Notes: generated by a model from the letters alone, not told the origin. 64,000 bases of DNA from CAITWD01 sp963842065 (GCA_963842065.1 CAWJEW010000002.1:124001-188000), one strand, 5' to 3'. Shown: positions 34,395 through 43,011, counted from the stretch's first letter. Made by a program: numbers and translations.

Positions 34395-34801
34395 CTATCC
34401 TCCTGGACGGGTCCGGGGCGTGTTGCCAGGCAGGACCGGGTCAGTGGGGCTCCGGCGAGGCGCCACCGAGCGGGGAGAAGAGGCGCGATCGCCGTGTTCG
34501 GGACTGCGATCGCGGCGGGTCTTGGGAGACCGCTGCTTAGGACTACGCATCCGTCCCGAGCGCTGGCCCCGTCAAGAACCGCGCCACCGGGCTCGACCTG
34601 GTGGTCCCCGCTCCCGTGATTGCGTCGTTGCGCTCGACGCAATCGCGATCGCGCCTCTTCAGAGCCCGGCCTAGCGCAAACGCGGCCCGGATTCGTCGGC
34701 GAAGTCCCGTAATGCGCTGGGAAAACCTGCCCAAAGTGCCGAAAAGTTGTTGGCTGACAACACGCAGACGGACCTCCTCACGACGCGTTGCGTCTGCGTC
34801 A

Positions 34802-34849
34802 GCGGCGCCCCTCCGGACCAGCATGGGGGATCGACCGGAGGGGCGCCGC
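34802..34849. repeat. Perfect 15-bp hairpin
   Basis: GCGGCGCCCCTCCGG (34802-34816) pairs exactly with 34835-34849 around an 18-base loop. A sister hairpin with the same CCCTCCGG/CCGGAGGGG core lies at 35056-35095 (13-base arms, one imperfect pair). The two flank a gene-free stretch ahead of the gene at 35151. Confidence 0.55.
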
Positions 34850-35055
34850 GCCGGGGCTTGGCCGCGACAGTATCGCGCAGGCCCGAGGGCGCGCCCGAGG
34901 GGCCTGTAACACGACCCAGGACCTAGACCTCCGGCGGGTATCTCGCTCTGAGCGGCAAAGGTAGGTTATGAACTGGGCAGTCGTGATGTTGTCGAGGGAT
35001 CCACCACCGGGGCGGTGAGTGTCCGTCGACGCGCCCCCCCGGATCGCTCTGCCAA

Positions 35056-35095
35056 GACGTCCCTCCGGTCTGCAATGGGGCGCCGGAGGGGCGTC
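35056..35095. repeat. Second copy of the CCCTCCGG hairpin
   Basis: GACGTCCCTCCGG (35056-35068) and CCGGAGGGGCGTC (35083-35095) form a 13-bp stem with one mismatch or G-T pair, 55 bases before the start at 35151. It could act on that gene's transcript. Confidence 0.45.
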
Positions 35096-35150
35096 GCTCG
35101 CCGCGCGTTTCTCTGGCGCGCAGCGTCGGTTGGCTGGGAGGCGGCGCTTC

Positions 35151-35462
35151 ATGCAGGACACTGAGATCGCGGGCACCCTCGAGATCGCGGGGACGTCCAA
35201 GGACAACGGGAATCAAGTCATCGTGGCGATTCGGGCTCGGTTCGAGATGGCCATGGACGTCGCGGACGTTCACTTTCCGATCCTGAGCGTGAGCCCCCAA
35301 CTGACTAGGGCCGCGTTCCGGGTGAAGGTGATCGGGCGTGATCGCTCCGAGGCGCGCGTCTGGGTCGAGGCGCTGTGTCGCGACGCACTCAGACCGTTCG
35401 ATGCGGCCGATCCGCCGTTCGCTGCGGTCATCCGGCTCGAGGTCGAGGAGCCGTCGCCCTGA
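35151..35462 (+). CDS. Small hypothetical protein
   Basis: A 103-residue protein, start ATG 35151 with GGGAGG 9 bases upstream. It reads MQDTEIAGTLEIAGTSKDNG, NQVIVAIRARFEMAMDVADV, AFRVKVIGRDRSEARVWVEA, VIRLEVEEPSP. Alternating strands and one helix suggest a compact alpha-beta fold. No family is recognised. It lies downstream of the paired hairpins. Confidence 0.5.
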   Translation: MQDTEIAGTLEIAGTSKDNGNQVIVAIRARFEMAMDVADVHFPILSVSPQLTRAAFRVKVIGRDRSEARVWVEALCRDALRPFDAADPPFAAVIRLEVEEPSP

Positions 35463-35817
35463 GGGGCCCCTCAGGTGCGGCCGCCGTCCAGGCGACCGCA
35501 CCGGCACCAACAGGCGACAACAAGCCAAACCGCTCGCTGGCGAAGGGAGTTCAGGCGCTTGGAGGCGCCACCTACCGGCACAAGAGGCCAGGCATCATTA
35601 GAGCACAAATGTAAGCGATTTGTAAATGGGCCCCCCAACAGACGCGACCAGTACGTGGCTCGACAGCATCCGGAGCGCGTCATCGATTCGATGCCATGGC
35701 ACGCTGCCGCTTGATGAGATCCGAGTTCTACCGGACCGCACGGATCATGGGCGACGAGCGATCAGCAGCAACGCCGAAGACGTCGCCATCGCACCGCCGA
35801 TCGGTCATGCTCCGCGT

Positions 35818-36252
35818 ATGTTCGAACGCTTTACCGTCCGGGCTCGCGAGGTTGTCGTGAGCGCCCAGGTCGAGGCCATCGCGCTCGGGGCCACCGGCAT
35901 CGGTACCGAGCACCTCCTTGTGGGATTGCTACGGGATGACTCCGGCCTTGCACGACAGGTCTTGGCAGACATGGATATCGATGTCGAGAAGGTGCGTGCC
36001 CGCATTGCCCCGGAGCGCCTGGAGGAGGTTGCGCGAGAATTGCGTGATCGGCGCCCGAGGACCTGCGCGAGCGCCACGAGGCTGCCCTCCGGTCGCCCCA
36101 ACGATGGACGGAAACGGTCCGTCCTTATCGCCCAAACCTTGGCGACGTCGAGGGCAAGCGCAAGGTGCCCAGTCGGTATGTCGCTAGCACGTCCGTTTAG
36201 GACCCTTGGTGAATCCCCAAATGGGCAAGCCGAGCCCGGCGAAGCTCGTTAG
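35818..36252 (+). pseudogene. Orphan Clp N-terminal domain, probably frameshifted
   Basis: From ATG 35818 it reads MFERFTVRAREVVVSAQVEA, IALGATGIGTEHLLVGLLRD, DSGLARQVLADMDIDVEKVR: one full Clp_N repeat as at the start of ClpC, where it binds adaptors and substrates. After ELRDRR the likely continuation is in another frame (PEDLRERHEAALR), so a frameshift is present near 36055. No AAA+ domain follows. Stand-alone Clp_N proteins exist in actinobacteria, so a short functional protein is also possible. Confidence 0.55.
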
Positions 36253-36906
36253 CCCGACACTCTTCGCAGCCGCTCTGAGTTGGTTCTCAATCACCTGTGC
36301 ATCCGCGTCGGCCTGCTGAGAATCGGTCAGCAAGCTCGGGCCACCCGCGGCGCTGGAAGGGTCGTAGGCGACGGTCTCGATATCCGTGAGCAGACGGCTG
36401 TTGTCCGCCTGCGCCCAGTCCTGGACTTGCCGACCAAAGCCGTGGTAGGCCGCTGCGGCAAGACTTGGAAAGCCGCTCGGCGGGTTGTACCGCGAGAAGG
36501 TGGAGTCAGAGTAGCTGCACGATGTCTTGGTCTCGGTGGCGGCCGCGTAGAGGGTCACGTAGTTCGCCGTGCTCGCGCTGGGAAGGGCTTGCTTGAGCGT
36601 GCCAGCCGTGTCATGAAGCCCTGATATGCACTGGGCCAGCTTCACGTCGAGGCCGGCGGTGTACTTGTAGAGCGCATCCGCCTTGGCCGAGTTTGCCGGC
36701 GTTGTGCTTGTCGGCGTCGTCTTGGCTGGTGGCAGGACCGGCGTTGTCGTTCTCGCAGGCTTCGCGGCCGTCGGGGTGGTCGCTGTGGCGCTCGATGCAG
36801 GTGAACTCGATTTGTTGCTCGATGACCCGCCCGCCGCGAGCCCGGTAATTCCGAGCACGACAAACCCAATCTCGATCCGGATCACGATTTGCGCCCGGCT
36901 TGTCAC
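36184..36906 (-). CDS. Secreted low-complexity protein
   Basis: A 240-residue protein. The start (MTSRAQIVIRIEIGFVVLGI then TGLAAGGSSSN) is a membrane or signal segment; the lipobox cysteine normally found before GSSS is replaced by G. A Ser/Thr/Pro/Ala linker (residues 30-75) leads to a helical domain with KLAQCISGLHDTAGTLKQAL and KTSCSYSDSTFSRYNP (two cysteines). The C-terminus ends GFTKGPKRTC. No family is recognised. It overlaps the end of the Clp_N frame on the other strand, which suggests one of the two is decayed. Confidence 0.5.
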   Translation of the reverse strand: MTSRAQIVIRIEIGFVVLGITGLAAGGSSSNKSSSPASSATATTPTAAKPARTTTPVLPPAKTTPTSTTPANSAKADALYKYTAGLDVKLAQCISGLHDTAGTLKQALPSASTANYVTLYAAATETKTSCSYSDSTFSRYNPPSGFPSLAAAAYHGFGRQVQDWAQADNSRLLTDIETVAYDPSSAAGGPSLLTDSQQADADAQVIENQLRAAAKSVGLTSFAGLGLPIWGFTKGPKRTC

Positions 36907-37563
36907 CGAGCAACCCTCCGTCGGCCTGTGCCAAAACGCATGAGTTATTTAACGGCAACATAATCCAGCGTCCGCGCTGTTTCATCGGGGCCGCTGACGA
37001 GCTCTCGTCCTTGAAGACCCTGACGTCCGCTCCTAGGGGATTCGACACGCAATCCGCTGGCCAGCGTCAGCCGGCAGACTTGCGCGCCAGGCCACGGCTT
37101 CCGCTCCAATCGGATCGCCTCGCCGAGCGGGTCAGTGCCGAGCATCGTGCCGCCCGCGCCCTTTGCCTGGATCGGCAATCCACGCATGCGCTCTTTGGCG
37201 TCGGTCCCACCTCCGCTCTTGGCGATCAAAGAGCCGCCGCCGAGCTTCAGAACCCCCGAAGAGCCCGGCGACGGCTCCGCCTTACGGCAACCGGGACCCT
37301 CCGGGATTGGCGCGAAGGGTCGGAATCCTTATGCCCGCTGCAGCGCACGCCAAACCGGCCGGGGCGCAGGGCCCGCCGCGAACCCCTTGATCGATTCCGG
37401 CGGCCCGCGGCCCGCGGCCGGGGGCCCGCATGGGACCGTGTCGAGGCGGTTGCAGACGACTTGGCCTCGAAGCGATATCTCACCGCAGACGCGGTATTGG
37501 AGCTGGTTCGCTAGGGGGCGTGCTCCGTGGCGGTCATCTGACCGCTCTTCGAGTGGGCGTGGC
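36907..37563. other. Stretch without a firmly supported gene
   Basis: On the minus strand 36945-37229 has a modestly protein-like frame (EAIRLERKPWPGAQVCRLTL, GRELVSGPDETARTLDYVAV). On the plus strand a frame ends at 37514 with AWDRVEAVADDLASKRYLTA then DAVLELVR, which looks like a genuine protein tail without its body. Neither has a good start. I read both as remnants. Confidence 0.35.
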
Positions 37564-38163
37564 CTATCTGACCCGGCGTCCGAGGACGCTCGTGTCACCG
37601 ATGAAGCCACCTTCGTGGTAACCGCACGGCTCGTGGTAGAGGATCACCTTGTCAGTGGATTCGCGCGTCGCCCACTCGGTCGAGCCCGCGAAGTGCCCGC
37701 AGCGCGGGCAGCGCAGCTCATCGACGTGCGCCTTGCGTAGCTCTGCCAGCGTGCTCGCGGCTCTCGCGTGAGCTTCGGTCTCCGCGGCGAGCTCATCCTC
37801 GAGTGTGCGGACCCGAACCTGGGCGGTGGCGAGGGCGTCCTCGGTTGCTTGGGTGGCGCTCTTGGCTCGGGCGCTCGTCGTCTTCAGCTTCTGCTGTGCC
37901 TCGCTGAGCGCCGCTTCAAGCTCAGCAAGGCGCGCCTCGGCGTGCTCGGCGCGTTGTGCGAGACGCGCCCTTTCCTGACTTGCCCGCGCGCCATCTCGCT
38001 CGCGGTCCTCCAGTGCTGCGAGTCCCGCAAGGAGCGCCGCGCGTTTACTGCCCGCGGCGCGTCCGGCCTCCTCGAGGCGTGCGAATTCCTCAGGCGAGAG
38101 CTCCAGAGGGAACCGGCGCCGGAAGCCGGAACCGGGGGTGGGGGTGGAGGGGCGATGTGCCAT
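37564..38163 (-). CDS. Module protein 1, copy A: ribbon-helix-helix, coiled coil and zinc ribbon
   Basis: A 199-residue protein. The N-terminus GSGFRRRFPLELSPEEFARL then EEAGRAAGSKRAALLAGLAAL has the short basic strand plus two helices of a ribbon-helix-helix DNA-binding domain. Residues 55-150 are a heptad-rich coiled coil (RAEHAEARLAELEAALSEAQ). The C-terminus is zinc-ribbon-like: ELRCPRCGHFAGSTEW then ILYHEPCGYHEGG (CxxC and Cys/His). It is divergent from module protein 2; the shared 135-bp region carries ACATCAC repeats it may bind. Copy B is at 50857 with the same ends and a diverged coil. It is possibly the module's repressor or a DNA-bridging protein. The function is inferred, not known. 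Confidence 0.75.
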   Translation of the reverse strand: MAHRPSTPTPGSGFRRRFPLELSPEEFARLEEAGRAAGSKRAALLAGLAALEDRERDGARASQERARLAQRAEHAEARLAELEAALSEAQQKLKTTSARAKSATQATEDALATAQVRVRTLEDELAAETEAHARAASTLAELRKAHVDELRCPRCGHFAGSTEWATRESTDKVILYHEPCGYHEGGFIGDTSVLGRRVR

Positions 38164-38188
38164 ACATCACACACATACCTCACATCAC
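38164..38188. promoter_or_regulatory. Conserved ACATCAC direct repeat in the divergent promoter, copy A
   Basis: ACATCAC at 38164-38170 and 38182-38188, 18 bases apart, immediately beyond the start of the ribbon-helix-helix gene. The same repeat with identical spacing is at 51469-51493 in copy B. The intervening bases ACACATACCTC are also conserved. This suits autoregulation by the ribbon-helix-helix protein. Confidence 0.6.
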
Positions 38189-38299
38189 CCAAGATGTGCA
38201 GCGGATCTTCAGATCGGGTCCGCGCGGCTCCGCCGACGCGCGCCGGCGCGGACGCACTGGATCGGCCGAGCCGTACTGTAGTTTTTTGGTAGGAACCCG

Positions 38300-39268
38300 A
38301 TGGCGACACGATCACCCGACCCCGAGTCCCTCGCGGCCATCCGCGCCCACTGGGCCACCTGGCATCTGAGTTGGATCGCCGAGGAGGAGATCGCCCACGC
38401 ACGCCGGGGGCGCATCGCCAAGCTCACTAAGGTCACCCTGACCCCAGAGACACGCGCGAGCCCGGCCTGGTTTACCTGCCTCGCCTGCCCGGAGGGAGCC
38501 CGGCGCTACCGGACCGACGTCGGCGCGGACCCGACCAACCCGCCCGCCCGGCACATCGCCGCCATCGGTCGCCACTTTCGCACCGCCCACGGAGTGCGCC
38601 GGCTCGCGCGCGAGCGCATCTACGGAGGCTCGAACCTGCCTGCGCTTGCAACCTACGGCCCCTCGACGCCCCTCAAGGGGGCGCACGTGATCTGCGCGCT
38701 GTGCCCGGAGGGCAACAACCATGTCTTGATCGAAGACCCGCCCTACGGGGATGCACGCAGCTTTAGCCAGCTGAAGATCCTCTATCCGCACCTGACGCTA
38801 GAGCTTTCCGGGCTCGACCCATCGGCGCGTGCCAAGCGCCTGGAGGCCCACCATCGCGCCGTGGTGATTCCCGCCGCGATCCAGCCCGCCATCGAACGGG
38901 CACTGAAAAAGGCCCAACGAGGCCCGCCGAGGCGGCGCAGCACCGAGACCCGGATGGGCATCCAATCGCTACTGCTCAAAGAGGTGCGCTCCGGGGAGAC
39001 GATCACGAGCGTGATCGCTGAACTGGAGGTGATGGCCCGGGACAACCCGGCGGCATATGCCGCGTACATCGCGCGCGAGATACCCGTGATGCAGCGCTAC
39101 CTCGGGCACCCGCCCGAGCGGATCGCAGAGCAGCTTACCCAGTTCTGCGGCAAGCCCGCGACGACCGCCCGCGCGCTGTGGTCGATCTGGCACCGCATCC
39201 CCGACCAGATGCGCAAAGATGCCCAGCAGGGCCATCCCGAGCAAGCGGAGCCGAACACGCTTCAGTGA
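38300..39268 (+). CDS. Module protein 2, copy A: cysteine/histidine-rich protein of unknown function
   Basis: A 322-residue protein related to that at 51597 along its whole length. Conserved features are an N-terminal helix (IRAHWATW / IQAHWSAA), TPETRASPAWFTCLACPEGA with a CxxC, a spaced HIAAIGRHFRTAH (two histidines, together a C2H2-like unit), a second CALCPEG (CDLCPTG in copy B), PPYGDARSF, and a helical C-terminal half with WSIWHRIPDQMR. No known family comes to mind. A DNA- or RNA-binding role is suggested by the paired zinc-knuckle layout and by position between a DNA-binding protein and a methyltransferase. The start ATG 38300 follows GTAGGAACCCG. Confidence 0.7.
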   Translation: MATRSPDPESLAAIRAHWATWHLSWIAEEEIAHARRGRIAKLTKVTLTPETRASPAWFTCLACPEGARRYRTDVGADPTNPPARHIAAIGRHFRTAHGVRRLARERIYGGSNLPALATYGPSTPLKGAHVICALCPEGNNHVLIEDPPYGDARSFSQLKILYPHLTLELSGLDPSARAKRLEAHHRAVVIPAAIQPAIERALKKAQRGPPRRRSTETRMGIQSLLLKEVRSGETITSVIAELEVMARDNPAAYAAYIAREIPVMQRYLGHPPERIAEQLTQFCGKPATTARALWSIWHRIPDQMRKDAQQGHPEQAEPNTLQ

Positions 39269-39311
39269 AGTCGCTCAAACGGCCGCCGCGGTCTCGTTCT
39301 ACGGTGCGCCC

Positions 39312-40526
39312 ATGACGACCTCACGCGCATCAGGGCCGTTCGATGTCGAGTCCCAAGGGGACCGGACTGCTGCCCACAGGGCCCTTCGCCTGGTCGCCGC
39401 GCACGCAGAGTGGGGCGCCGATGTGGTGCTCGCCCCGATCGATTCGGTCACCGTCCATCCGTTGCGTGATCGCATCCCGCCGATGAGCACCGCCGAGCGC
39501 ACGGCGCTTCGCGAGGACATCACCGCGCGCGGCATCCTCACCCCGCTTGATGTCGCCTCTTCGGGCGTGGTCCTCGACGGGCACGAGCGCTGGGCCGTTG
39601 CGCGCCAGATCGGGCTCACCCGCATCCCCGTCCGACGGATCGATCCGCCCGATGAGGCCGAGTACATCCTCCGCTGCGCAATGTCCCGGCGGCACCTGAG
39701 CCCCTCCCAGCGCGCCGCGCTTGCGGTCGAGTGCGCGGAGTACCGGGCCAGCTGCGCCGAAGCCCAGGTGCGCCGGCTGGCCAACCTGCGCCAGGGCCCC
39801 GATGTGGCAACGTTGCCACATCGGGCGGTGCGCTCGCGCGAGCTTGCTGCCACGGCCGCAGGGGTGAGCCCGCGCACCATCCAGGACGCCGAAACGGTGC
39901 GTCAGGCCGATCCGGAGCTGTTTGCGCACGTTCTCGCCGGGCACATCCCGGCCGACAAGGCGGCCCGCCAGGTACGCAAGCGGCGCCTGTATGCGGCGAT
40001 CCCGCCCGCACCGCCAATGCCCGACGGCCCGTTCGGGGTCATTCTCGCCGACCCGCCGTGGCAGATGGGCGCACCGAGCAGCGCCTCATGTCCGGAGAAC
40101 CACTACCCGACGATGTCGCTCGCCGAGATCGAAGCGCTCCCGATCCCGGCGGCAGACGACGCGGTGCTGTTTCTGTGGGCGGTGAATTCGCTGCTGCCCG
40201 AGGCCCTCGGAGTCATGGCCGCCTGGGGCTTTACCTACCGGGCGAACCTATGCTGGGTCAAGCCATCGCCCGGCCCCGGCAACTGGGCCCGCCAGCGCCA
40301 CGAGCCGGTACTCATCGGCACGCGCGGTGGGATCGGCACTCCACGCGAAGAGGGTCGCCCCGATTCGGTCATCGAAGCCCCGCGGGGCCGGCACTCGGAA
40401 AAACCCAGGGAACTCTACGAGCGCATCGAGCGCGCCTATCCCCAATTGACCAAATGCGAGCTGTTTGCCCGCGGGATCCCGCGCGCCGGCTGGACCGCCT
40501 GGGGCAACGAGGTGGTGCAGGGATGA
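39312..40526 (+). CDS. Module protein 3, copy A: ParB-like/MT-A70 DNA methyltransferase fusion
   Basis: A 404-residue protein. Residues 40-115 are a ParB/sulfiredoxin-like nuclease domain (GILTPLDVASSGVVLDGHER then WAVARQIGLTRIPVRRI), residues 120-225 a helix-turn-helix bridge (LSPSQRAALAVE, AAGVSPRTIQDAETVR), and residues 235-404 an MT-A70 methyltransferase with the catalytic DPPW at 247-250, LFLWAVNSLLPEALGVMAAW and the C-terminal RHSEKPRELYERIERAYP. It should methylate adenine N6 in DNA. It may protect or mark the element, or control partition or excision. Its stop overlaps the excisionase start (ATGA). The paralogue is at 52604. Confidence 0.85.
   Translation: MTTSRASGPFDVESQGDRTAAHRALRLVAAHAEWGADVVLAPIDSVTVHPLRDRIPPMSTAERTALREDITARGILTPLDVASSGVVLDGHERWAVARQIGLTRIPVRRIDPPDEAEYILRCAMSRRHLSPSQRAALAVECAEYRASCAEAQVRRLANLRQGPDVATLPHRAVRSRELAATAAGVSPRTIQDAETVRQADPELFAHVLAGHIPADKAARQVRKRRLYAAIPPAPPMPDGPFGVILADPPWQMGAPSSASCPENHYPTMSLAEIEALPIPAADDAVLFLWAVNSLLPEALGVMAAWGFTYRANLCWVKPSPGPGNWARQRHEPVLIGTRGGIGTPREEGRPDSVIEAPRGRHSEKPRELYERIERAYPQLTKCELFARGIPRAGWTAWGNEVVQG
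39798..39825. repeat. Perfect 28-bp palindrome inside the methyltransferase gene, copy A
   Basis: Two 14-base arms without a spacer: CCCGATGTGGCAAC (39798-39811) and its exact complement (39812-39825). It encodes PDVATLPHR, between the ParB-like and helix-turn-helix parts. Copy B keeps the palindrome with a 4-base centre. Confidence 0.7.
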
Positions 40527-40714
40527 GCACCGATCGCCTGCTGACCGCAGAGGACGTCGCCGAGATTCTGGCGGTCAAGCTCTCCTGGGTGCGCGAGGCC
40601 ACCCGCGATGGGCGCCTGCCGCACATCGCCCTCGGGCGCTACCGGCGCTACCGCCGCAGTGAGATTGAAGTGTTCCTCGAGCACGCCCGGCGCGGCGGCG
40701 CGCTCCGCCCGTGA
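40523..40714 (+). CDS. Module protein 4, copy A: HTH excisionase (MerR/AlpA type)
   Basis: A 63-residue winged-helix protein: LLTAEDVAEILAVKLSWVRE then ATRDGRLPHIALGRYRRYRR, SEIEVFLEHARRGG. This is the standard small excisionase/AlpA-like fold which bends attachment-site DNA and steers integrase toward excision. ATGA overlap with the methyltransferase and GTGA overlap with the integrase make all three one coupled unit. Confidence 0.88.
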   Translation: MSTDRLLTAEDVAEILAVKLSWVREATRDGRLPHIALGRYRRYRRSEIEVFLEHARRGGALRP

Positions 40715-42000
40715 CTTGCGATCCGCACGCGTTCGAGCGTGGATGCTTGTCGATGGGCAAACGTGGGCAAACATTCGGTGCGGTCTGGCGGTATCCGGGC
40801 GCACGCGGGGTGGTCTGGCGCATCCGCTACCGCGACGCCTCAGGGCGCCGAGTGCTCGAGACGCTTGGGCCCGAGCCGGAGTGGAATGCCAGTCGCGCCC
40901 GTGCCGAGCTCAAGCGTCGCCAGGTCGATGTGGAGCGCTCGGGCTACACGCGACCGGACGTGGTGCGCCTCGGTGACTTCGCCCGAGAGTGGCTCGATGA
41001 CTACCTCCCCGCCAGGTCGCTGAAACCCACGACCGTCGCGAGCTACGAGGGCGCCATCAAGGCACATCTGGTCCCCGCACTCGGGCACATCACGCTCACC
41101 GAGCTGGAGCGCCACCCGGAGCTGATCGACCGGTTCGTCGCCCGCAAGCTGCGCGAGGGGCTCTCACCAAAGACGGTGACCAACCATCTGCTCGTACTGC
41201 AGCTCGTCTGCAAGCGCGCGGTGCGCTTGCGGCTGATGACCCGCAACCCGGTCACTGACGTCGAGCGCCCGCGGATCGAGCAGCCCGAGATGAGCGTGCT
41301 CTCCGAAGTCGAGATCGCGCGCCTGTGGACCGCCTATGGCGAGCTTGAGCGCGAGGCGACGGGCACCGAAGCCGCCTGGTGGGCATGTGCGCGCACAATT
41401 ACCTTCACCGCCCTGGGGACCGCGATGCGACGTGGGGAGCTGCTCGGGCTGCGCTGGCGCGACGTGCAGCTACTCGAAGGTCGACTCTACGTGCGTGAGG
41501 CCCTCGTCAATGGGCGCGTGACAACGCCCAAGAGCCGCGCGTCGCGCCGGTTGATCGAACTCGGGCCGCGCACGACCGAGCTGCTGGCCGAGCACTACGC
41601 GCGGACGGCGTTTGCCGAGGAGGACGAACGGGTGTTTTGCCATCCCGAACTCGGGAGCCCGCTTGATCCCAGCAAGCTGACGCGTGCGTATCTGCAGCCC
41701 GCCCTTAAGCGCGCTGGAATCACCAAGCCGTTCCGGGCCTTTCACGACCTGCGCCACACCGCGCTCACCCACGAGGCGGCTGCGGGCAATCCCCTGGTCT
41801 ACGTGCAGATGAAGGCCGGGCATTCGCAATCGCAGATCACCGAGCGCTACATCCATGCCGCGCAGGTGCTGTTCCCAGGAGCTGCGGCCAAGGGCGAGGC
41901 GCGGATGTTCGCGCTCACCGGCGACGCGGGTCACGGGATTCGCGTGGCTGGCGCGAGGTCCGGAGGACACGACGTTACCGGCGACTCCTCACCGTCGTAG
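40711..42000 (+). CDS. int: Module protein 5, copy A: tyrosine integrase
   Basis: A 429-residue site-specific recombinase. It has an N-terminal arm-binding region (GQTFGAVWRYPGARGVVWRI, RYRDASGRR), a core-binding SAM-like domain (residues 85-185) and a catalytic domain with all signature residues: Arg240 in GTAMRRGELLGLRW, Lys274 in TTPKSRASRR, HDLRH at 345-349, His371 in GHSQSQ and nucleophile Tyr380 in TERYIH. I use GTG 40711, which overlaps the excisionase stop; ATG 40753 is the alternative matching copy B. The target is presumably the initiator tRNA 3' end. Confidence 0.92.
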   Translation: MTCDPHAFERGCLSMGKRGQTFGAVWRYPGARGVVWRIRYRDASGRRVLETLGPEPEWNASRARAELKRRQVDVERSGYTRPDVVRLGDFAREWLDDYLPARSLKPTTVASYEGAIKAHLVPALGHITLTELERHPELIDRFVARKLREGLSPKTVTNHLLVLQLVCKRAVRLRLMTRNPVTDVERPRIEQPEMSVLSEVEIARLWTAYGELEREATGTEAAWWACARTITFTALGTAMRRGELLGLRWRDVQLLEGRLYVREALVNGRVTTPKSRASRRLIELGPRTTELLAEHYARTAFAEEDERVFCHPELGSPLDPSKLTRAYLQPALKRAGITKPFRAFHDLRHTALTHEAAAGNPLVYVQMKAGHSQSQITERYIHAAQVLFPGAAAKGEARMFALTGDAGHGIRVAGARSGGHDVTGDSSPS

Positions 42001-42083
42001 TGTGGGTCGCCGGCCCGGGTCCAATGCTCCGGCGCTCGCGCTCACGGGCGCGAGAACCCCTAGCCCGGCATACGGACGAGCGG

Positions 42084-42089
42084 TATAAT
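42084..42089 (+). promoter_or_regulatory. Consensus -10 box before the carbonic anhydrase gene
   Basis: TATAAT lies 31 bases before the GTG start. The -35 position (TAGCCC at 42061) is poor. AGGAG lies 8 bases before the start. Confidence 0.45.
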
Positions 42090-42120
42090 CAAGAATCCCA
42101 CGAGGATTTAGGAGATTATC

Positions 42121-42702
42121 GTGTCGACGACTGTCGCTGAGGTTCTCGCCGCAAACGAACGCTACGCCGCGGACTTCGGGTCCAAGGGCGACCTCGCGCT
42201 GCCGCCCGCGCGTGGCTTCGCGATTCTCACCTGCATGGACGCGCGCCTGGACCCGGCCAAGTACGCGGGCTTGGCTGAGGGCGACGCGCATGTGATCCGT
42301 AACGCCGGTGGCCGGGCCAGCGACGACGCGATCCGTTCGCTCGTCATCTCGTACAAGCTGCTCGGTACCAAGGAGTGGTTTGTCATCCACCACAGTGACT
42401 GCGGTATGGAGTTCTTTACCGACGCGGTCATGCGAGGCCTGCTGGAGCACAGCCTCGAGACCGCCGCCCTCGGCAAGGACGGGTTCCACGACGTCGGAAC
42501 CGGCCCTGGCTCGAGCGAGGGCAACTACATCGACTGGCTGACCGTCGCGGATCGCGAGCAGGCCGTCGTTGAGGACGTCCGCCGGATCCGCAACCACCCG
42601 CTGGTGCCAGGTCGCATCCCGATCTTCGGGTACGTGTACGACGTCGGTTCGGGTCGCCTGATCGAGGTCCCGGACGCCACCCGCGACGGCGCGGCCCACT
42701 AG
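42121..42702 (+). CDS. Beta-class carbonic anhydrase
   Basis: A 193-residue zinc enzyme interconverting CO2 and bicarbonate. Zinc ligands are visible as Cys38 in TCMDARLDP, with the Asp40-Arg42 dyad, and His91 and Cys94 in IHHSDCGMEF. HVIRNAGGRASDDAIRSLVI is the usual helix after strand 2. The gene starts at GTG after TTTAGGAGATTATC. It resembles the group of short beta-carbonic anhydrases common in actinobacteria. It lies between the integrase and the right attachment core, so it is cargo of this element, with a truncated OsmC gene 24 bases behind. Confidence 0.88.
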   Translation: MSTTVAEVLAANERYAADFGSKGDLALPPARGFAILTCMDARLDPAKYAGLAEGDAHVIRNAGGRASDDAIRSLVISYKLLGTKEWFVIHHSDCGMEFFTDAVMRGLLEHSLETAALGKDGFHDVGTGPGSSEGNYIDWLTVADREQAVVEDVRRIRNHPLVPGRIPIFGYVYDVGSGRLIEVPDATRDGAAH

Positions 42703-42726
42703 GCTCGGTGGATTAGCGCCCAGACA

Positions 42727-43011
42727 ATGGGGGAAGACGCCAGTTCGACCGTACTCGCCGATCCCCTGAACACGTTGGTTGGCACCTTGACCGCCACCTC
42801 GGCTCGCTCAAGCTTCCGGGCCGAGACGTCCCTGAGCGAGGGCTTCCACCCCGACGTCGGCGCCCGTCAGCTCACCATTGTCATCGACGAACCCGAGGCG
42901 CTGGGCGGCACCAATACGGGGGCGAGCACGATCGAGGCGGTCCTCGCCAGGCTCGTCTCGTGCCTGGCCATCTCGTACCATGTCTGGGCCGCCAATCTGG
43001 GCATCGCGTAG
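42727..43011 (+). pseudogene. OsmC-family protein, 3' truncated
   Basis: A 94-residue piece of an OsmC/Ohr-like peroxide-resistance protein: SSFRAETSLSEGFHPDVGAR, IVIDEPEALGGTNTGASTIE, AVLARLVSCLAISYHVWAAN then LGIA. The single LVSCLA cysteine corresponds to the first catalytic cysteine; the second half with the other cysteine is lost. The frame stops right before the doubled GGGCAAAAGT motif at 43031, so the element end cut the gene. Confidence 0.7.

Larger units (their letters stand above)
34395..35150. other. Intergenic stretch with two related hairpins
   Basis: No convincing gene on either strand. It contains the hairpins at 34802-34849 and 35056-35095, described separately. Bases just before 35151 include GGGAGG, the ribosome binding site of the next gene. 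Confidence 0.45.
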
